64,000 nt of DNA from JAAXHB01 sp965221635 (GTDB lineage Bacteria > Actinomycetota > Acidimicrobiia > Acidimicrobiales > Aldehydirespiratoraceae), in NCBI GenBank assembly GCA_965221635.1, contig OZ244902.1:2294001-2358000 (forward strand), in the 5' to 3' direction. The notes under the pieces are model-generated. The model ran no database searches. It was not told the DNA's origin and worked only from the letters and a program-made list of their open reading frames with translations. The position numbers and the translations under genes were made by a program. Positions within the stretch are counted from its first letter, which is position 1. Each line of letters opens with the position of its first letter. Shown here piece after piece: positions 51,884 to 61,401 of this stretch.

Positions 51884-53053
51884 GTGCGCGAACCGAACTT
51901 GGATCCGTCAACGGTGCTGCGTGCTGATGGCTTGGCGCATGGGTTGGCGGGGGAGCGGGGCCCTGGCGGGGAGCGGTCTGGCCCACGGCCAGCACGGAGC
52001 ATCACGACTATTGACTTGTTTGCTGGGGCTGGTGGGTTGAGCTTGGGCTTGCACCTTGCCGATGTTGGGTTTGTGCCGGTGTATGCGGTTGAGCACGAGC
52101 ATGCCGCGGCGCGCACATTTGAGCGCAACTTCGGGTGTGAGGTGTTTGCCGGCGACATCGAGGACGGCCCGGTGTATCCGGAGGCAGACGTGATCGTTGG
52201 TGGTCCGCCGTGCCAAGGGTTCAGCCCGCTTGGTCGTGACCGGGACGATTTCAGCCGGGCTCAGCTCAACGGCCTGTGGAAGCACTTCCTCGACGCGGTG
52301 CGCACCGTGCGGCCGAAGGCGTTTGTGATCGAGAACGTTCGCGAGTTCCAGACCTCGGCCGAGTTCGCCGAACTGCTGCACCTGCTTGACACGGACTCGG
52401 AACTGTCGGCGTACACAGCGGTATACGGGGTGCTCAACGCGGCCGACTACGGCGTTCCACAGACCCGCTTGCGCGGCATTCTCGTGGCGGTACGTGACCA
52501 CCAAGCCGACCTGCCCTGGCCGCCTCCGGTGGAGCGAGGCCCGGCGTCACCCGGCCAACTTGTCCACAGCACTGTGCGCGAAGCAATCGGTGATCTGCCC
52601 GCAAGCACAACCGGCTTCGATCCTCTCGTGGCCGAGGATGGCATGCAGCATTTGCACTTTGGGCGTCGACCCACACGAAAGTCGCTGGAGCGCTATCGAG
52701 CGATACCGCCTGGCGGGAACCGTTTCGATTTGATGAAGAACCGCCCCGACATCACACCCCAGTGCTGGGCCAACAAGCCGACCGGTACCACCGACGTGAT
52801 GGGACGGCTGTGGTGGGATCGCCCAGCCGCCACGATTCGCACCGAGTTCTTCAAGCCCGAGAAGGGCCGCTACCTGCACCCGAGCGAGGATCGGGTGATC
52901 TCTCATCGTGAGGCTGCCAGGTTGCAGTCTTTCCCCGACTGGTTCGTGTTCGAAGGCACCAAGGTCGAGATCGCCCGCCAAATCGGAAACGCCGTCCCCC
53001 CACAACTAGGCGCCGCGATAGCCCGCCACATCCACACTCACGCCTTCACCTGA
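51884..53053 (+). CDS. C5-cytosine DNA methyltransferase
   Basis: The 389-residue protein carries all main C5 MTase motifs in order: I TIDLFAGAGGLSLG, IV GGPPCQGFSPLG (catalytic Cys), VI ENVREF, VIII QTRLRGIL, then a target recognition region with WANKPTGTTD, IX SHREAARLQSFPDW and X IGNAVPPQ. It methylates cytosine C5 in a short sequence that cannot be inferred here. GTG 51884 is preferred because GGAG lies 5 nt upstream; TTG 51857 is an alternative. It is followed by vsr at 40 bp, so its own damaged sites are repaired. Confidence 0.95.
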   Translation: MREPNLDPSTVLRADGLAHGLAGERGPGGERSGPRPARSITTIDLFAGAGGLSLGLHLADVGFVPVYAVEHEHAAARTFERNFGCEVFAGDIEDGPVYPEADVIVGGPPCQGFSPLGRDRDDFSRAQLNGLWKHFLDAVRTVRPKAFVIENVREFQTSAEFAELLHLLDTDSELSAYTAVYGVLNAADYGVPQTRLRGILVAVRDHQADLPWPPPVERGPASPGQLVHSTVREAIGDLPASTTGFDPLVAEDGMQHLHFGRRPTRKSLERYRAIPPGGNRFDLMKNRPDITPQCWANKPTGTTDVMGRLWWDRPAATIRTEFFKPEKGRYLHPSEDRVISHREAARLQSFPDWFVFEGTKVEIARQIGNAVPPQLGAAIARHIHTHAFT

Positions 53054-53092
53054 CGCTTTGCACCACACCCTTGGGGGTGGGAGCATTGGGTT

Positions 53093-53515
53093 GTGGAGCG
53101 GCCGATTGCTTCCAGCCGTGGGGTTAGTGAGCGGATGAGTCGGCAGGCCACCCGTGACACGGCTCCGGAGCTGGCCTTGCGCAGGAGGCTTCACGCGTTG
53201 GGGTTTCGCTACCGGGTGGACATGGCCCCAATCCCGGGACTGCGCCGCAAGGCTGACTTGGTGTTCACCCGGCGCCGGGTGGCGGTGTTCGTGGACGGGT
53301 GCTTTTGGCATCGCTGCCCTGAGCACGCGACGCTGCCGGCGGCCAACCGCGACTGGTGGGAAGCGAAACTCGCCCGCAACGTGGAGCGGGACACCGAAAC
53401 CAACCACCTGCTCACCGAAGCCGGCTGGACAGTCCTCCGAGTGTGGGAGTGCGAACCCCCCGACATCGCCGCCCAGCGGGTGCGCCAAGCCGCGGAGAAC
53501 GCCCTCAACTGCTGA
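53093..53515 (+). CDS. vsr: Very short patch repair endonuclease
   Basis: The 140-residue protein is a Vsr endonuclease: MSRQATRDTAPELALRR start, GFRYRVD, LRRKADLVFTRRRVAVFVDGCFWHRCPEH with the catalytic Asp and zinc-site Cys/His, and AGWTVLRVWECE. It nicks T:G mismatches produced by deamination of 5-methylcytosine, so its target matches the neighbouring methylase. GTG 53093 is the longer start; ATG 53135 leaves a shorter but complete core. The two genes form an operon; a cognate restriction endonuclease was not identified. Confidence 0.95.
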   Translation: MERPIASSRGVSERMSRQATRDTAPELALRRRLHALGFRYRVDMAPIPGLRRKADLVFTRRRVAVFVDGCFWHRCPEHATLPAANRDWWEAKLARNVERDTETNHLLTEAGWTVLRVWECEPPDIAAQRVRQAAENALNC

Positions 53516-53571
53516 CGTAGCCGGGCTCCGCTAGCTCGTCGCACTCACCGGGCCGGGCGGCACAAGCGCGG

Positions 53572-54369
53572 TTAGGTGCCGGTGAAGTTGGGGGTTCTTT
53601 TTTCGGCGAAGGCCCTTGGGCCTTCCTTGGAGTCGTTCGACTTGAACACTGCCTGGCCGTAATCCCATTCGTGGCGCAGCGCGTCGTCGAGGGTCATGCC
53701 GTCGCATTCGTGAAGGGTGCGGGTGATCGCCGCGGTGGCCAGCGGCCCACAAGCAGCAACCTGGCCCGCCAGTTCGAGGGCCTTGTCCAGCGCCGAACCG
53801 TCCGGCACCACGTGGCCGACCAAACCGATGCTCAACGCCTCCGCCGCGGTGATGTGTTTGCCGGTGAGCAGAATCTCCGCCGCGTGGGTGTACGGGATCT
53901 GCCGGGGCAGGCGCACCGCCGATCCACCCATCGGATACAGCGACCAGCGCGCCTCGCTCACCCCGAAACGCGCCGACTCGCCCGCAACGCGCAACTCCAT
54001 CGCCTGAAGAATCTCCGTGCCACCGGCGATCGCCACCCCCTCCACCGCGGCCACTATCGGCTTGGTGGGCCGGTAGTGGCGAAACAGCGCCTTGTACACG
54101 ATGTCGGGATCCTCGGCCATGCGAGCCCGAGTGTCGAGCGGATCGGCGTTGTCGGCGTCACCGGCCATCGCCCGAAGATCAGCACCCGCACAAAAGTTGC
54201 CCTCCGCTCCGGTCACCACGATGCAACGAATCTCCGGATCGTTGGACGCCTCCTCGTAGGCGTCGTACATGCGGATCAACATGGCGCCGGTGATGGCGTT
54301 CATCCGCTGCGGACGGTTCATGGTGATCACCATCACGTGACCGTCGCGTTCCACAAGTGCGTCAGGCAT
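53572..54369 (-). CDS. Enoyl-CoA hydratase/isomerase family protein
   Basis: The 265-residue crotonase-fold protein shows MNRPQRMNAITGAML, NFCAGADLRAM (oxyanion region), KPIVAAVEGVAIAGGTEI and FGVSEARWSLYPMGGSA. It acts on acyl-CoA thioesters in fatty acid or short-chain compound breakdown; precise substrate unknown. ATG 54369 is chosen because GGGAGGTG lies 7 nt upstream, with TTG 54378 as an alternative. It is followed downstream by the convergent vsr and preceded by gcvP. Confidence 0.92.
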   Translation of the reverse strand: MPDALVERDGHVMVITMNRPQRMNAITGAMLIRMYDAYEEASNDPEIRCIVVTGAEGNFCAGADLRAMAGDADNADPLDTRARMAEDPDIVYKALFRHYRPTKPIVAAVEGVAIAGGTEILQAMELRVAGESARFGVSEARWSLYPMGGSAVRLPRQIPYTHAAEILLTGKHITAAEALSIGLVGHVVPDGSALDKALELAGQVAACGPLATAAITRTLHECDGMTLDDALRHEWDYGQAVFKSNDSKEGPRAFAEKRTPNFTGT

Positions 54370-54446
54370 CGCCAACACCTCCCAAACAGTCCATCAGCAC
54401 ACAGTCAATCGCCGGCGTTCCACAGCCCCGCCAAACCGCAGCGGGG

Positions 54447-57347
54447 TCAGCTGAGGGCGGCTAGTTCCTCCATTGGCGGACAGCTGCACACCACGTTGCG
54501 GTCGCCGTATGCGCCGTCTATTCGACTCACCGGAGACCAGTACTTGTTGGGCTGCCGGCTCCCCGACGGGAACGCCGCCTCGCTGCGCTTGTACGGATGG
54601 TCCCACTCGTCGGCGGTCACGTCCTCACAGGTGTGCGGCGCGTTCACCAGCGGGTTGTCATCAGCAGGCCAGTCTCCGGCCCCAACCCGTTCTGCCTCCG
54701 CGGCAATCGCCAGCATGGCGTCACAGAAACGGTCGAGTTCGGCTTTGCCCTCGGATTCGGTGGGTTCCACCATCAGCGTGCCCGGCACCGGGAAGCTCAT
54801 CGTGGGCGCGTGGAATCCGTAATCGATGAGACGTTTGGCGATGTCGTCCACGGTCACGCCGTGCAAGTCCTTGAGCACCCGAGTGTCGAGGATGCACTCG
54901 TGCGCCACGAAACCGTTCGCTCCGGTGTACAAGATCGGATAGGTGTCACGCAGCCGGGCCGCCACGTAGTTGGCGTTCAAGATGGCGGTCTCGGTGGCTC
55001 GCACAAGCCCGGCGGCGCCCATCATGCGGATGTACATCCACGGGATCGCCAAGATCCCCGCAGATCCCCAAGGCGCCGCCGAAATGGGCCCCGGGCCGGT
55101 GGGCGGCCCCGCCACCGGCGCCAGCGGATGATTGGGCATGAACGGCGCCAGATGCTCGGCCACGCCAATCGGCCCCACTCCGGGCCCGCCACCACCATGA
55201 GGAATGCAGAACGTTTTGTGCAGGTTGATGTGGCCCACATCCGAACCGAACCGGCCAGGGCGTGCCACCCCCACCATGGCGTTCAGGTTGGCCCCGTCGA
55301 GGTACACCTGCCCGCCGTGTTCGTGTACCACGTCGCAAATGTGACGCACCGCCGTCTCGAACACGCCGTGTGTGGACGGGTAGGTGATCATCAAGGCGGC
55401 AAGGTTCGAGTGATGGTCATAAGCGAGACGTTTCAGGTCGTCCACGTCGATGTTGCCGCTGTGATCGCAAGCCACCACAACCACACGCATTCCGGCCATC
55501 ACCGCGCTGGCGGCGTTGGTGCCGTGAGCCGACGACGGGATCAAACACACATCCCGGGCGGTGTCGCCACGGCTGTGGTGATAGGCCCGAATAGCCATCA
55601 GCCCGGCTAGTTCGCCCTGGGCGCCGCTGTTGGGCTGCAACGAAATCGCCGCGTAGCCGGTGATCTCGGCCAGCCAGTTCTCGAGCTGGTCGATCATCAG
55701 CTGATAACCGGCGGTTTGAGACGTGGGAGCGAACGGGTGAATGTCGGCCAGCTCGGGCCAGCTCACCGGTTCCATTTCGATGGCGGCGTTGAGCTTCATG
55801 GTGCACGAACCCAGCGGGATCATCGACCGGTCGAGGGCGATGTCACGGTTCACCAGGCTGCGCATGTAGCGAACCAGGTCGGTTTCGCTGCGATAAGCCG
55901 AGAAGATCGCGTGCTGCAACGGCGGCGTCGCACGCCGGTAACCCGCCGGGATGGATTCCTCCACAACCTCGTCGAGGCTGTCCACGTCGGCGCTCACGCC
56001 GAAGGCTTGCCACACGGTGGCGATCTCTTCGGAGGTGGTGGTCTGATCAAGGCTCGCCGCAACGGTGTCGGCGTCCACTCGGCGCAGGTTGATGCCCTCG
56101 GCCAACGCCAGGGCGATCACCTTGTCGGCACGCCCCGGCACCCGCACGCACACCGTGTCGAAGAACTCCCGGTGAACGAGCTCCAAACCGGCGTCGGTCA
56201 AGCCACGGGCAAGAACCGACGCCAGGCGATGCACCCGCCGAGCGATGCGCTGCAACCCGCCGGGCCCGTGATACAGGGCGTACATGGAGGCGATCACCGC
56301 CAGCAGCACCTGAGCGGTGCAAATGTTCGACGTTGCCTTCTCCCGGCGGATGTGCTGCTCACGGGTTTGAAGAGCCAGTCGCAGCGCCCGGCGGCCCTTG
56401 GTGTCCACCGACACGCCAACCAGCCGTCCAGGCAGCGAACGTTGAAGCTTTGTTCGCACAGCGATGTAAGCGGCGTGAGGCCCGCCGAAACCCATCGGCA
56501 CCCCGAAACGCTGCGTTGAGCCCACCACCACATCGGCGCCCAGCTCGCCGGGCGGCACAAGCGCGCACAAAGCCAACGGATCCGCGGCCACCGCCACGAG
56601 CATCCCCGCGGCGTGGGCTCGTTCGATCACGGCGGCCAGGTCACAAATCGACCCGGTGGTGCCCGGATACTGCACCAGCATTCCGTAGGCGCCGTCGAGG
56701 TCGGCGGTCGCCGGGTTGTCCACGGTCACCTCAAGGCCGATCGGTTCGGCACGGGTGGCCACCACCGCCACGGTTTGGGGGTGACATTCGGAGTCCACGA
56801 TGAACCGGTCACCGTTGCGACCCCTACCGGCGCGGTGCAGCAACGTCATGGCCTCCGCGGCGGCGGTGGGTTCGTCAAGCAGCGAGGCGTTGGCGATGTC
56901 CATGGCGGTGAGTTCGGCCACCATCGTCTGAAAGTTGAGCAGCGCCTCAAGGCGCCCCTGTGAAATCTCGGGCTGGTAGGGCGTGTACGCCGTGTACCAG
57001 CCGGGGTTTTCCAGCACGTTGCGACGGATCAGCGCAGGGGTGATCGTCTCGTGGTAGCCCATGCCGATCATCGAGGTAACCCGACGGTTCTTGTTGGCCA
57101 TGGCGTGCAACTCGTCCTGCGCGAATTGTTGACGACAAGCGTCGGGCAGGTTCAGCGGGTGACGATGACGCACATCGTCGGGAACGGTCTTGTCGATCAG
57201 TTCCGCCAGGCTGCCCACTCCAACCACTTCAAGCATGGCGGCCACCTCGTCGGCGCCGGGGCCGATGTGACGCCCCGAGAACGTGTGCCGGGCATGAAGA
57301 TCGTCAAGAGTGGGCCGGGATTCCCCGGCCGCAGATGCTGCAACCAT
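54447..57347 (-). CDS. gcvP: Glycine dehydrogenase (decarboxylating), P protein
   Basis: The single-chain P protein is about 966 residues, the usual size. N-terminal half: FSGRHIGPGADEVAAMLEVVG; C-terminal half: PLP lysine region NLHKTFCIPHGGGGPGVG (Lys about 710) and YLDGANLNAMVG. It decarboxylates glycine and passes the aminomethyl group to GcvH. ATG 57347 is chosen; a GTG at 57371 is possible, and neither has a strong ribosome binding site. It is 13 kb from gcvT, so the system is not one operon here. Confidence 0.95.
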   Translation of the reverse strand: MVAASAAGESRPTLDDLHARHTFSGRHIGPGADEVAAMLEVVGVGSLAELIDKTVPDDVRHRHPLNLPDACRQQFAQDELHAMANKNRRVTSMIGMGYHETITPALIRRNVLENPGWYTAYTPYQPEISQGRLEALLNFQTMVAELTAMDIANASLLDEPTAAAEAMTLLHRAGRGRNGDRFIVDSECHPQTVAVVATRAEPIGLEVTVDNPATADLDGAYGMLVQYPGTTGSICDLAAVIERAHAAGMLVAVAADPLALCALVPPGELGADVVVGSTQRFGVPMGFGGPHAAYIAVRTKLQRSLPGRLVGVSVDTKGRRALRLALQTREQHIRREKATSNICTAQVLLAVIASMYALYHGPGGLQRIARRVHRLASVLARGLTDAGLELVHREFFDTVCVRVPGRADKVIALALAEGINLRRVDADTVAASLDQTTTSEEIATVWQAFGVSADVDSLDEVVEESIPAGYRRATPPLQHAIFSAYRSETDLVRYMRSLVNRDIALDRSMIPLGSCTMKLNAAIEMEPVSWPELADIHPFAPTSQTAGYQLMIDQLENWLAEITGYAAISLQPNSGAQGELAGLMAIRAYHHSRGDTARDVCLIPSSAHGTNAASAVMAGMRVVVVACDHSGNIDVDDLKRLAYDHHSNLAALMITYPSTHGVFETAVRHICDVVHEHGGQVYLDGANLNAMVGVARPGRFGSDVGHINLHKTFCIPHGGGGPGVGPIGVAEHLAPFMPNHPLAPVAGPPTGPGPISAAPWGSAGILAIPWMYIRMMGAAGLVRATETAILNANYVAARLRDTYPILYTGANGFVAHECILDTRVLKDLHGVTVDDIAKRLIDYGFHAPTMSFPVPGTLMVEPTESEGKAELDRFCDAMLAIAAEAERVGAGDWPADDNPLVNAPHTCEDVTADEWDHPYKRSEAAFPSGSRQPNKYWSPVSRIDGAYGDRNVVCSCPPMEELAALS

Positions 57348-57508
57348 GGAGGGCAAACTACCCAGCACCAACAGGCGCCACCCGCCCGGGCCACCTGCCG
57401 AGCGCCAGGCCCGCGGCTCAGCGCAGCACTACGACCACCCTGAATGGGAGACCCAAGGCCTGCCCGGTCAACCGCCCAGCGCACCAGGCCAACGCCCGGC
57501 GCGGCGAA

Positions 57509-58660
57509 TCAGGCGAACAGGTCGCCCCGCTCGTGCAGGCCCAGCTTGGGGAACGGCCCAAAAAAGCCGTGCTCGTACAAGCCGTAACCCTCCTGTGGGC
57601 CACGCCGGGGGTCGTTGTAGGTGTAACGGGCCGCCGAGTCCACGGTGCCGTACTGACCAAGGCCGGCAATGTCGGCCACCTTGTAGGTGCGGGCCTGCTC
57701 CACGAGTTCCTCGCCTTGCCACATTCCGTGACGCCAGTCCTCGTCGAGGCCGTAACCGGTGCCCACGCTGATGAAGTTGGTCACCAGCGGCTCGCAGTGC
57801 ATCGTGAACGCCCCCTCGGGGGCATCAGGGAACGTGATCCGTGACCCGGCCAGCAGCCTGGTGCCGCTGATCAGGTCGTGTTCCCATTCGGGGCGGCCCA
57901 GCCATTCCACCCGGTCGATCGCCCCGGAGGGCCCGGCCCACACTCGCACCGCTTCCTCGAAGGTGCGGTTGCCGTCGGGTTCTTCCTGGCACATGTACAA
58001 CAGCATGTGATCACCGAAATCGGCGGGTGTGTTGTTCCACATTCCGGCCATCAACGAGAACGTCTGACGGATCCCGTCGGTTTGGCGCTCCCCAACGGGA
58101 CGCACCCCCCAGGAGCGGTCACGGGTGCCCCGGCAAACCTCGGCGCTCACCTCGATGTCCTCACCGTTCACGCAAAGGGCGCCCTGCCAGCGTCCGAACT
58201 GCACGAAGCGTTGCGTGTCGAACACCACCGTGCCACGCCGGCGCAGATACTGACGGGGCTCCTCGTGAGCGTCCATGGTGGAAGTCCAGGTCACGTCCAT
58301 GGCGATAGTGGAATCGTCGGGACGGTCGGGTTCAACGATCACTCGCAGCACTTTGAGCGGTTCGATCACCTCCACTCGCACCGGCCCCACGGCGGTGTCG
58401 GCACGATCAACCAGCGGTCGGCTCGCCCGCACCACGTGATGCTCCCCGCCTCGTGACACCGCGCAGTAGGCGTCGGTGACGCCAAGGTTCGGATACTGAC
58501 CAAGGCCGAAAATGGCGAAGTAGTCGTCGCTGCAGGCGTGCAGGTTGAAGTAGTAACGGTCATAGAAGTTCCGATCAGATGTGGCCGCGTGGCGCACGTA
58601 CTCGGATGTTTGGTGGACGGGATAGTCGTCCCATGACGACACCGCCTGGCGTGCTGACAT
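57509..58660 (-). CDS. Unrecognised AttH-like / lipocalin-type protein
   Basis: The roughly 383-residue beta-rich protein has no signal peptide. Segments such as SSWDDYPVHQTSEYVRHAAT, YYFNLHACSDDYFAIFGLGQ and GAFTMHCEPLVTNFISVGTGYG, with many Trp/Tyr/Gly, resemble AttH-like (DUF7064/7065) lipocalin-fold proteins of actinobacteria, but no catalytic site can be named. ATG 58660 is taken as the start; the frame is open to 58699. It is divergent from the DUF35-thiolase pair by about 100 bp, which suggests a related lipid or acyl-CoA setting. Confidence 0.6.
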   Translation of the reverse strand: MSARQAVSSWDDYPVHQTSEYVRHAATSDRNFYDRYYFNLHACSDDYFAIFGLGQYPNLGVTDAYCAVSRGGEHHVVRASRPLVDRADTAVGPVRVEVIEPLKVLRVIVEPDRPDDSTIAMDVTWTSTMDAHEEPRQYLRRRGTVVFDTQRFVQFGRWQGALCVNGEDIEVSAEVCRGTRDRSWGVRPVGERQTDGIRQTFSLMAGMWNNTPADFGDHMLLYMCQEEPDGNRTFEEAVRVWAGPSGAIDRVEWLGRPEWEHDLISGTRLLAGSRITFPDAPEGAFTMHCEPLVTNFISVGTGYGLDEDWRHGMWQGEELVEQARTYKVADIAGLGQYGTVDSAARYTYNDPRRGPQEGYGLYEHGFFGPFPKLGLHERGDLFA

Positions 58661-58762
58661 GACCCCGAGGCTAAGGCACCCGCCGTCACGCCCTGGCATC
58701 CCCGCCGATGCGCCTGCCCGTGGCGGTCAGCGGCCCCACCGGTGACCGTTAGCCTCAAGGCC

Positions 58763-59233
58763 ATGGCCCCAACCCAAGCGCCCGCGGTGGAAGGGCTCTA
58801 CGGATATGACGAACAGGGCCGGCCGCACCTGATCGGCGCAAGGGCGCCGGGCACCGAGTCGTACTTCTTCCCGGCGCATCTCGCCGGCGCCGACCCGGCT
58901 GTTGGCCCGGTCGAGCTTGAACAGGTGCCTCTCAGCCGCCGGGGCAAGTTGTGGTCTTACACCACCAGCAACTACCGGCCCCCGCCGCCGTTCGTGGCGG
59001 CAACCGAGCCTTTCGAGCCGATCACCATCGCCGCGGTGGAGCTGGAACACGAGAAGATGGTGGTTCTCGGTCAGTGCCCGGCAGGGATCACACCCGACGA
59101 TCTCGAGATCGGCATGCAGATGGAGCTGGTGATCGACGTGCTGCACAGCGACGAGGACCACGAGCACATGGTGTGGAAATGGCAACCCGCAGCCGAAGGC
59201 CACAAACCCGCACCGGCACAACAGGAAGGGTGA
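58763..59233 (+). CDS. DUF35-type OB-fold protein lacking the zinc ribbon
   Basis: The 156-residue protein matches the DUF35 partner of SCP2-type thiolases: HLIGARAPGTESYFFPAHLAG, KLWSYTTSNYRPPPPFVAATEPF and the OB-fold part GMQMELVIDVLH. Usual members carry a CxxC zinc ribbon near the N-terminus; here the position holds Ala, Pro, Gly and Ser, so zinc binding is lost. The gene is directly followed by the thiolase gene, with which it should form a complex. ATG 58763 is chosen over GTG 58742. Confidence 0.8.
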   Translation: MAPTQAPAVEGLYGYDEQGRPHLIGARAPGTESYFFPAHLAGADPAVGPVELEQVPLSRRGKLWSYTTSNYRPPPPFVAATEPFEPITIAAVELEHEKMVVLGQCPAGITPDDLEIGMQMELVIDVLHSDEDHEHMVWKWQPAAEGHKPAPAQQEG

Positions 59234-59235
59234 CA

Positions 59236-60426
59236 GTGGAAGAGATCGCCATTCTGGGCGTGGGAATGCACCCCTGGGGAAAATGGGGCCGCAACTTCAC
59301 CGAGTACGGAGTTGCCGCCGCCCGCCAAGCCCTGCAGGACGCCGAAGTTGCCTACACCGACGTGGGGTTCGTGTCGGGAGCGGTAACGGTGCGCTGCGGC
59401 TACCCCGGTTACGTTGCCGGTTCCACCTTCGCAAGGGCGTTGGGCTTCACCGGCGCTCAGCTCTCCAGCAGCTACGCAGCGTGCGCTTCGGGCACCACCG
59501 CCTTGCAAGCCGCCAGAGGCCAGATCCTCTCGGGCGCGTGTGACGTTGCGCTCGTGGTGGGCGCCGACACCACCCCCAAGGGTTTTCTGGCGCCAAACGC
59601 CGGGGATCGCCCCGACGACATCGACTGGCTCCGATTTCGCCTCGTGGGCGCCACCAACCCGGTGTACTTCGGGTTGCACGCACGCCGCCGCATGGACCTA
59701 TACGGCGCCACCACCGACGACTTCGCAATGGTGAAGGTGAAGAACTCCCGCCACGGCGCGCAAAACCCGATGGCACGGTTCACCAAGGAATACCAAATCG
59801 AGGACGTTCGCAACAGCCCGGTGGTGTCTGATCCGCTGCGACTGCTCGACATTTGCGCAACCTCCGACGGGGGAGCGGCCATGGTTGTGTCGTCGCTGGA
59901 ATGGGCCCACGCCCACGGGCACGCCAACCCGGTGAGGGTGGCCGGCATTTCCACGGTGTCGCCCACCTACCCCGACACCACTGTGGACTTGCCGTACCTG
60001 GCTTCGGATGCTGCGGCGGCGCTCAACGGCGGCGAGGCGGTGTCGTTCAAGGACTCGATCGCCGCGAGGGCCTACACCGAGGCAGGGCTGGGGCCCGACG
60101 ACATCGACGTGGCCGAGGTGTACGACCTGTCGTCGGCTCTCGAACTGGACTGGTACGAACATCTCGGTTTCTGCGAGCCAGGCGAGGCCGAGAAGCTGTT
60201 GCGCGGGGGCGACACGTCCATCGGGGGGCGCCTGCCGGTGAACCCCAGCGGCGGGCTCGGCGCGTTCGGCGAGGCCGTGCCGGCACAAGCCATCGCGCAG
60301 GTGTGCGAACTCACCTGGCAGCTTCGTGGCGAGGCCGGAGCCCGCCAGGTTGAAGGCGCGAATGTGGGGATCACCATAAATCAGGGATTGTTCGGTCACG
60401 GGTCTTCGGTGGTGGTGCGCCGCTGA
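59236..60426 (+). CDS. SCP2/lipid-transfer-type thiolase family protein
   Basis: The 396-residue thiolase-like protein shows IAILGVGMHPWGKWG, SSSYAACASGTTALQAA (nucleophile Cys, about 84), NPSGGLGAFGEAVP and INQGLFGHGSSVVV. The final Cys/His set of true biosynthetic thiolases is replaced in this subgroup, which usually acts in sterol or lipid side-chain degradation with a DUF35 partner. GTG 59236 is preferred because GGAAGGG precedes it. The pair is preceded by the AttH-like gene on the other strand. Confidence 0.88.
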   Translation: MEEIAILGVGMHPWGKWGRNFTEYGVAAARQALQDAEVAYTDVGFVSGAVTVRCGYPGYVAGSTFARALGFTGAQLSSSYAACASGTTALQAARGQILSGACDVALVVGADTTPKGFLAPNAGDRPDDIDWLRFRLVGATNPVYFGLHARRRMDLYGATTDDFAMVKVKNSRHGAQNPMARFTKEYQIEDVRNSPVVSDPLRLLDICATSDGGAAMVVSSLEWAHAHGHANPVRVAGISTVSPTYPDTTVDLPYLASDAAAALNGGEAVSFKDSIAARAYTEAGLGPDDIDVAEVYDLSSALELDWYEHLGFCEPGEAEKLLRGGDTSIGGRLPVNPSGGLGAFGEAVPAQAIAQVCELTWQLRGEAGARQVEGANVGITINQGLFGHGSSVVVRR

Positions 60427-60535
60427 GCCGGCGCAGGCCATAAACTCGCTGTTTCGCCAATTTCGGCGATCCGATCTACGGCGACATCCGCACAGGGCGG
60501 AAGTCGCCCAAGCAGCTTCAGAAAGGAGCGGGAAG

Positions 60536-60811
60536 ATGAACAAAGGTGAACTCGTCGCGGCCATGGCGACACGTTCGGATATCAGCCAGGCCGAGGCGGG
60601 CCGGGCGTTGGACGCGTTCTTGGCGGTGGTGTCCGAGGAGGTCGCCGCAGGGCGTGACGTGAACGTCACCGGCTACTTGAAGTTCTCCCAGGTGGAGCGC
60701 CAGGCTCGCACCGCCCGCAATCCCAGAACCGGTGAGACGGTCGCCGTTCCCGCTTCCAAGGCCATGAAGGTGCAGGTGGGTTCCAAGCTCAAGGCAGCAG
60801 TAAAGGGCTGA
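60536..60811 (+). CDS. hup: HU family DNA-binding protein
   Basis: The 91-residue protein has MNKGELVAAMATRSD, the beta-arm region with ARTARNPRTGETV, and the C-terminal AMKVQVGSKLKAAV. It compacts and bends DNA as a nucleoid protein. GAAAGGAG lies just upstream of ATG 60536. It is an actinobacterial single-domain HU without the long Lys-rich tail seen in mycobacterial HupB. Confidence 0.96.
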   Translation: MNKGELVAAMATRSDISQAEAGRALDAFLAVVSEEVAAGRDVNVTGYLKFSQVERQARTARNPRTGETVAVPASKAMKVQVGSKLKAAVKG

Positions 60812-60947
60812 CCTCCGGCCTCCGGATGCGCGCTGTGGTGCGCCCAATGAGGACGACAACCGCACGCGCGCTAATCGCTTCGGCACGCTTCGCGTCGACT
60901 CGGCTGACGGTCGCACCACCGGCGGCGCCAACCCCCGAGCCCACAAC

Positions 60948-61367
60948 ATGAGCTTCCCCGCGCCTGGTGAGGTGCTGCCACATCGCGAACCGTTCCTGTT
61001 CGTTGATGAGGTCACGGACATGGTCCCGGGCAAGCGAGCCGCCGGTGTGTGGCGTCTCACTGGCGACGAGGCTTTCTTCGCCGGACACTTCCCGGGCCGC
61101 CCCACCCTGCCCGGGGTGCTGATGTGTGAGGCGATCGCCCAGCTCGGCGCGGTGGCGGTGCTCGCCGACGAGCGCTACGCGGGCCGCCTGCCGCTGTTCG
61201 GTGGCATCGACCGGGCCCGCTTCCGGCGCCAGGTGGTGCCCGGCGACACGCTTCAACTCGAAGTGGAAATGACCCAGCTCGGCTCCAGGGCCGGGCGCGG
61301 CGAGGGGGTCGCCCGTGTGGGTGGCAAAGTCGCAGCCGAGTGCCGCCTTATGTTCGTGATCGCCTGA
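60948..61367 (+). CDS. fabZ: 3-hydroxyacyl-ACP dehydratase FabZ
   Basis: The 139-residue hotdog-fold protein has LPHREPFLFVDEV and FFAGHFPGRPTLPGVLMCEAIAQLG with the catalytic His (about 50) and Glu (about 64). It dehydrates 3-hydroxyacyl-ACP. It is encoded on the strand opposite to the fabH-fabG-acpP-fabF operon and converges with fabF. Confidence 0.93.
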   Translation: MSFPAPGEVLPHREPFLFVDEVTDMVPGKRAAGVWRLTGDEAFFAGHFPGRPTLPGVLMCEAIAQLGAVAVLADERYAGRLPLFGGIDRARFRRQVVPGDTLQLEVEMTQLGSRAGRGEGVARVGGKVAAECRLMFVIA

Positions 61368-61401
61368 CGCCACTGCGGGCTCAGGCGGCGCCGCCGAGGG
61401 T

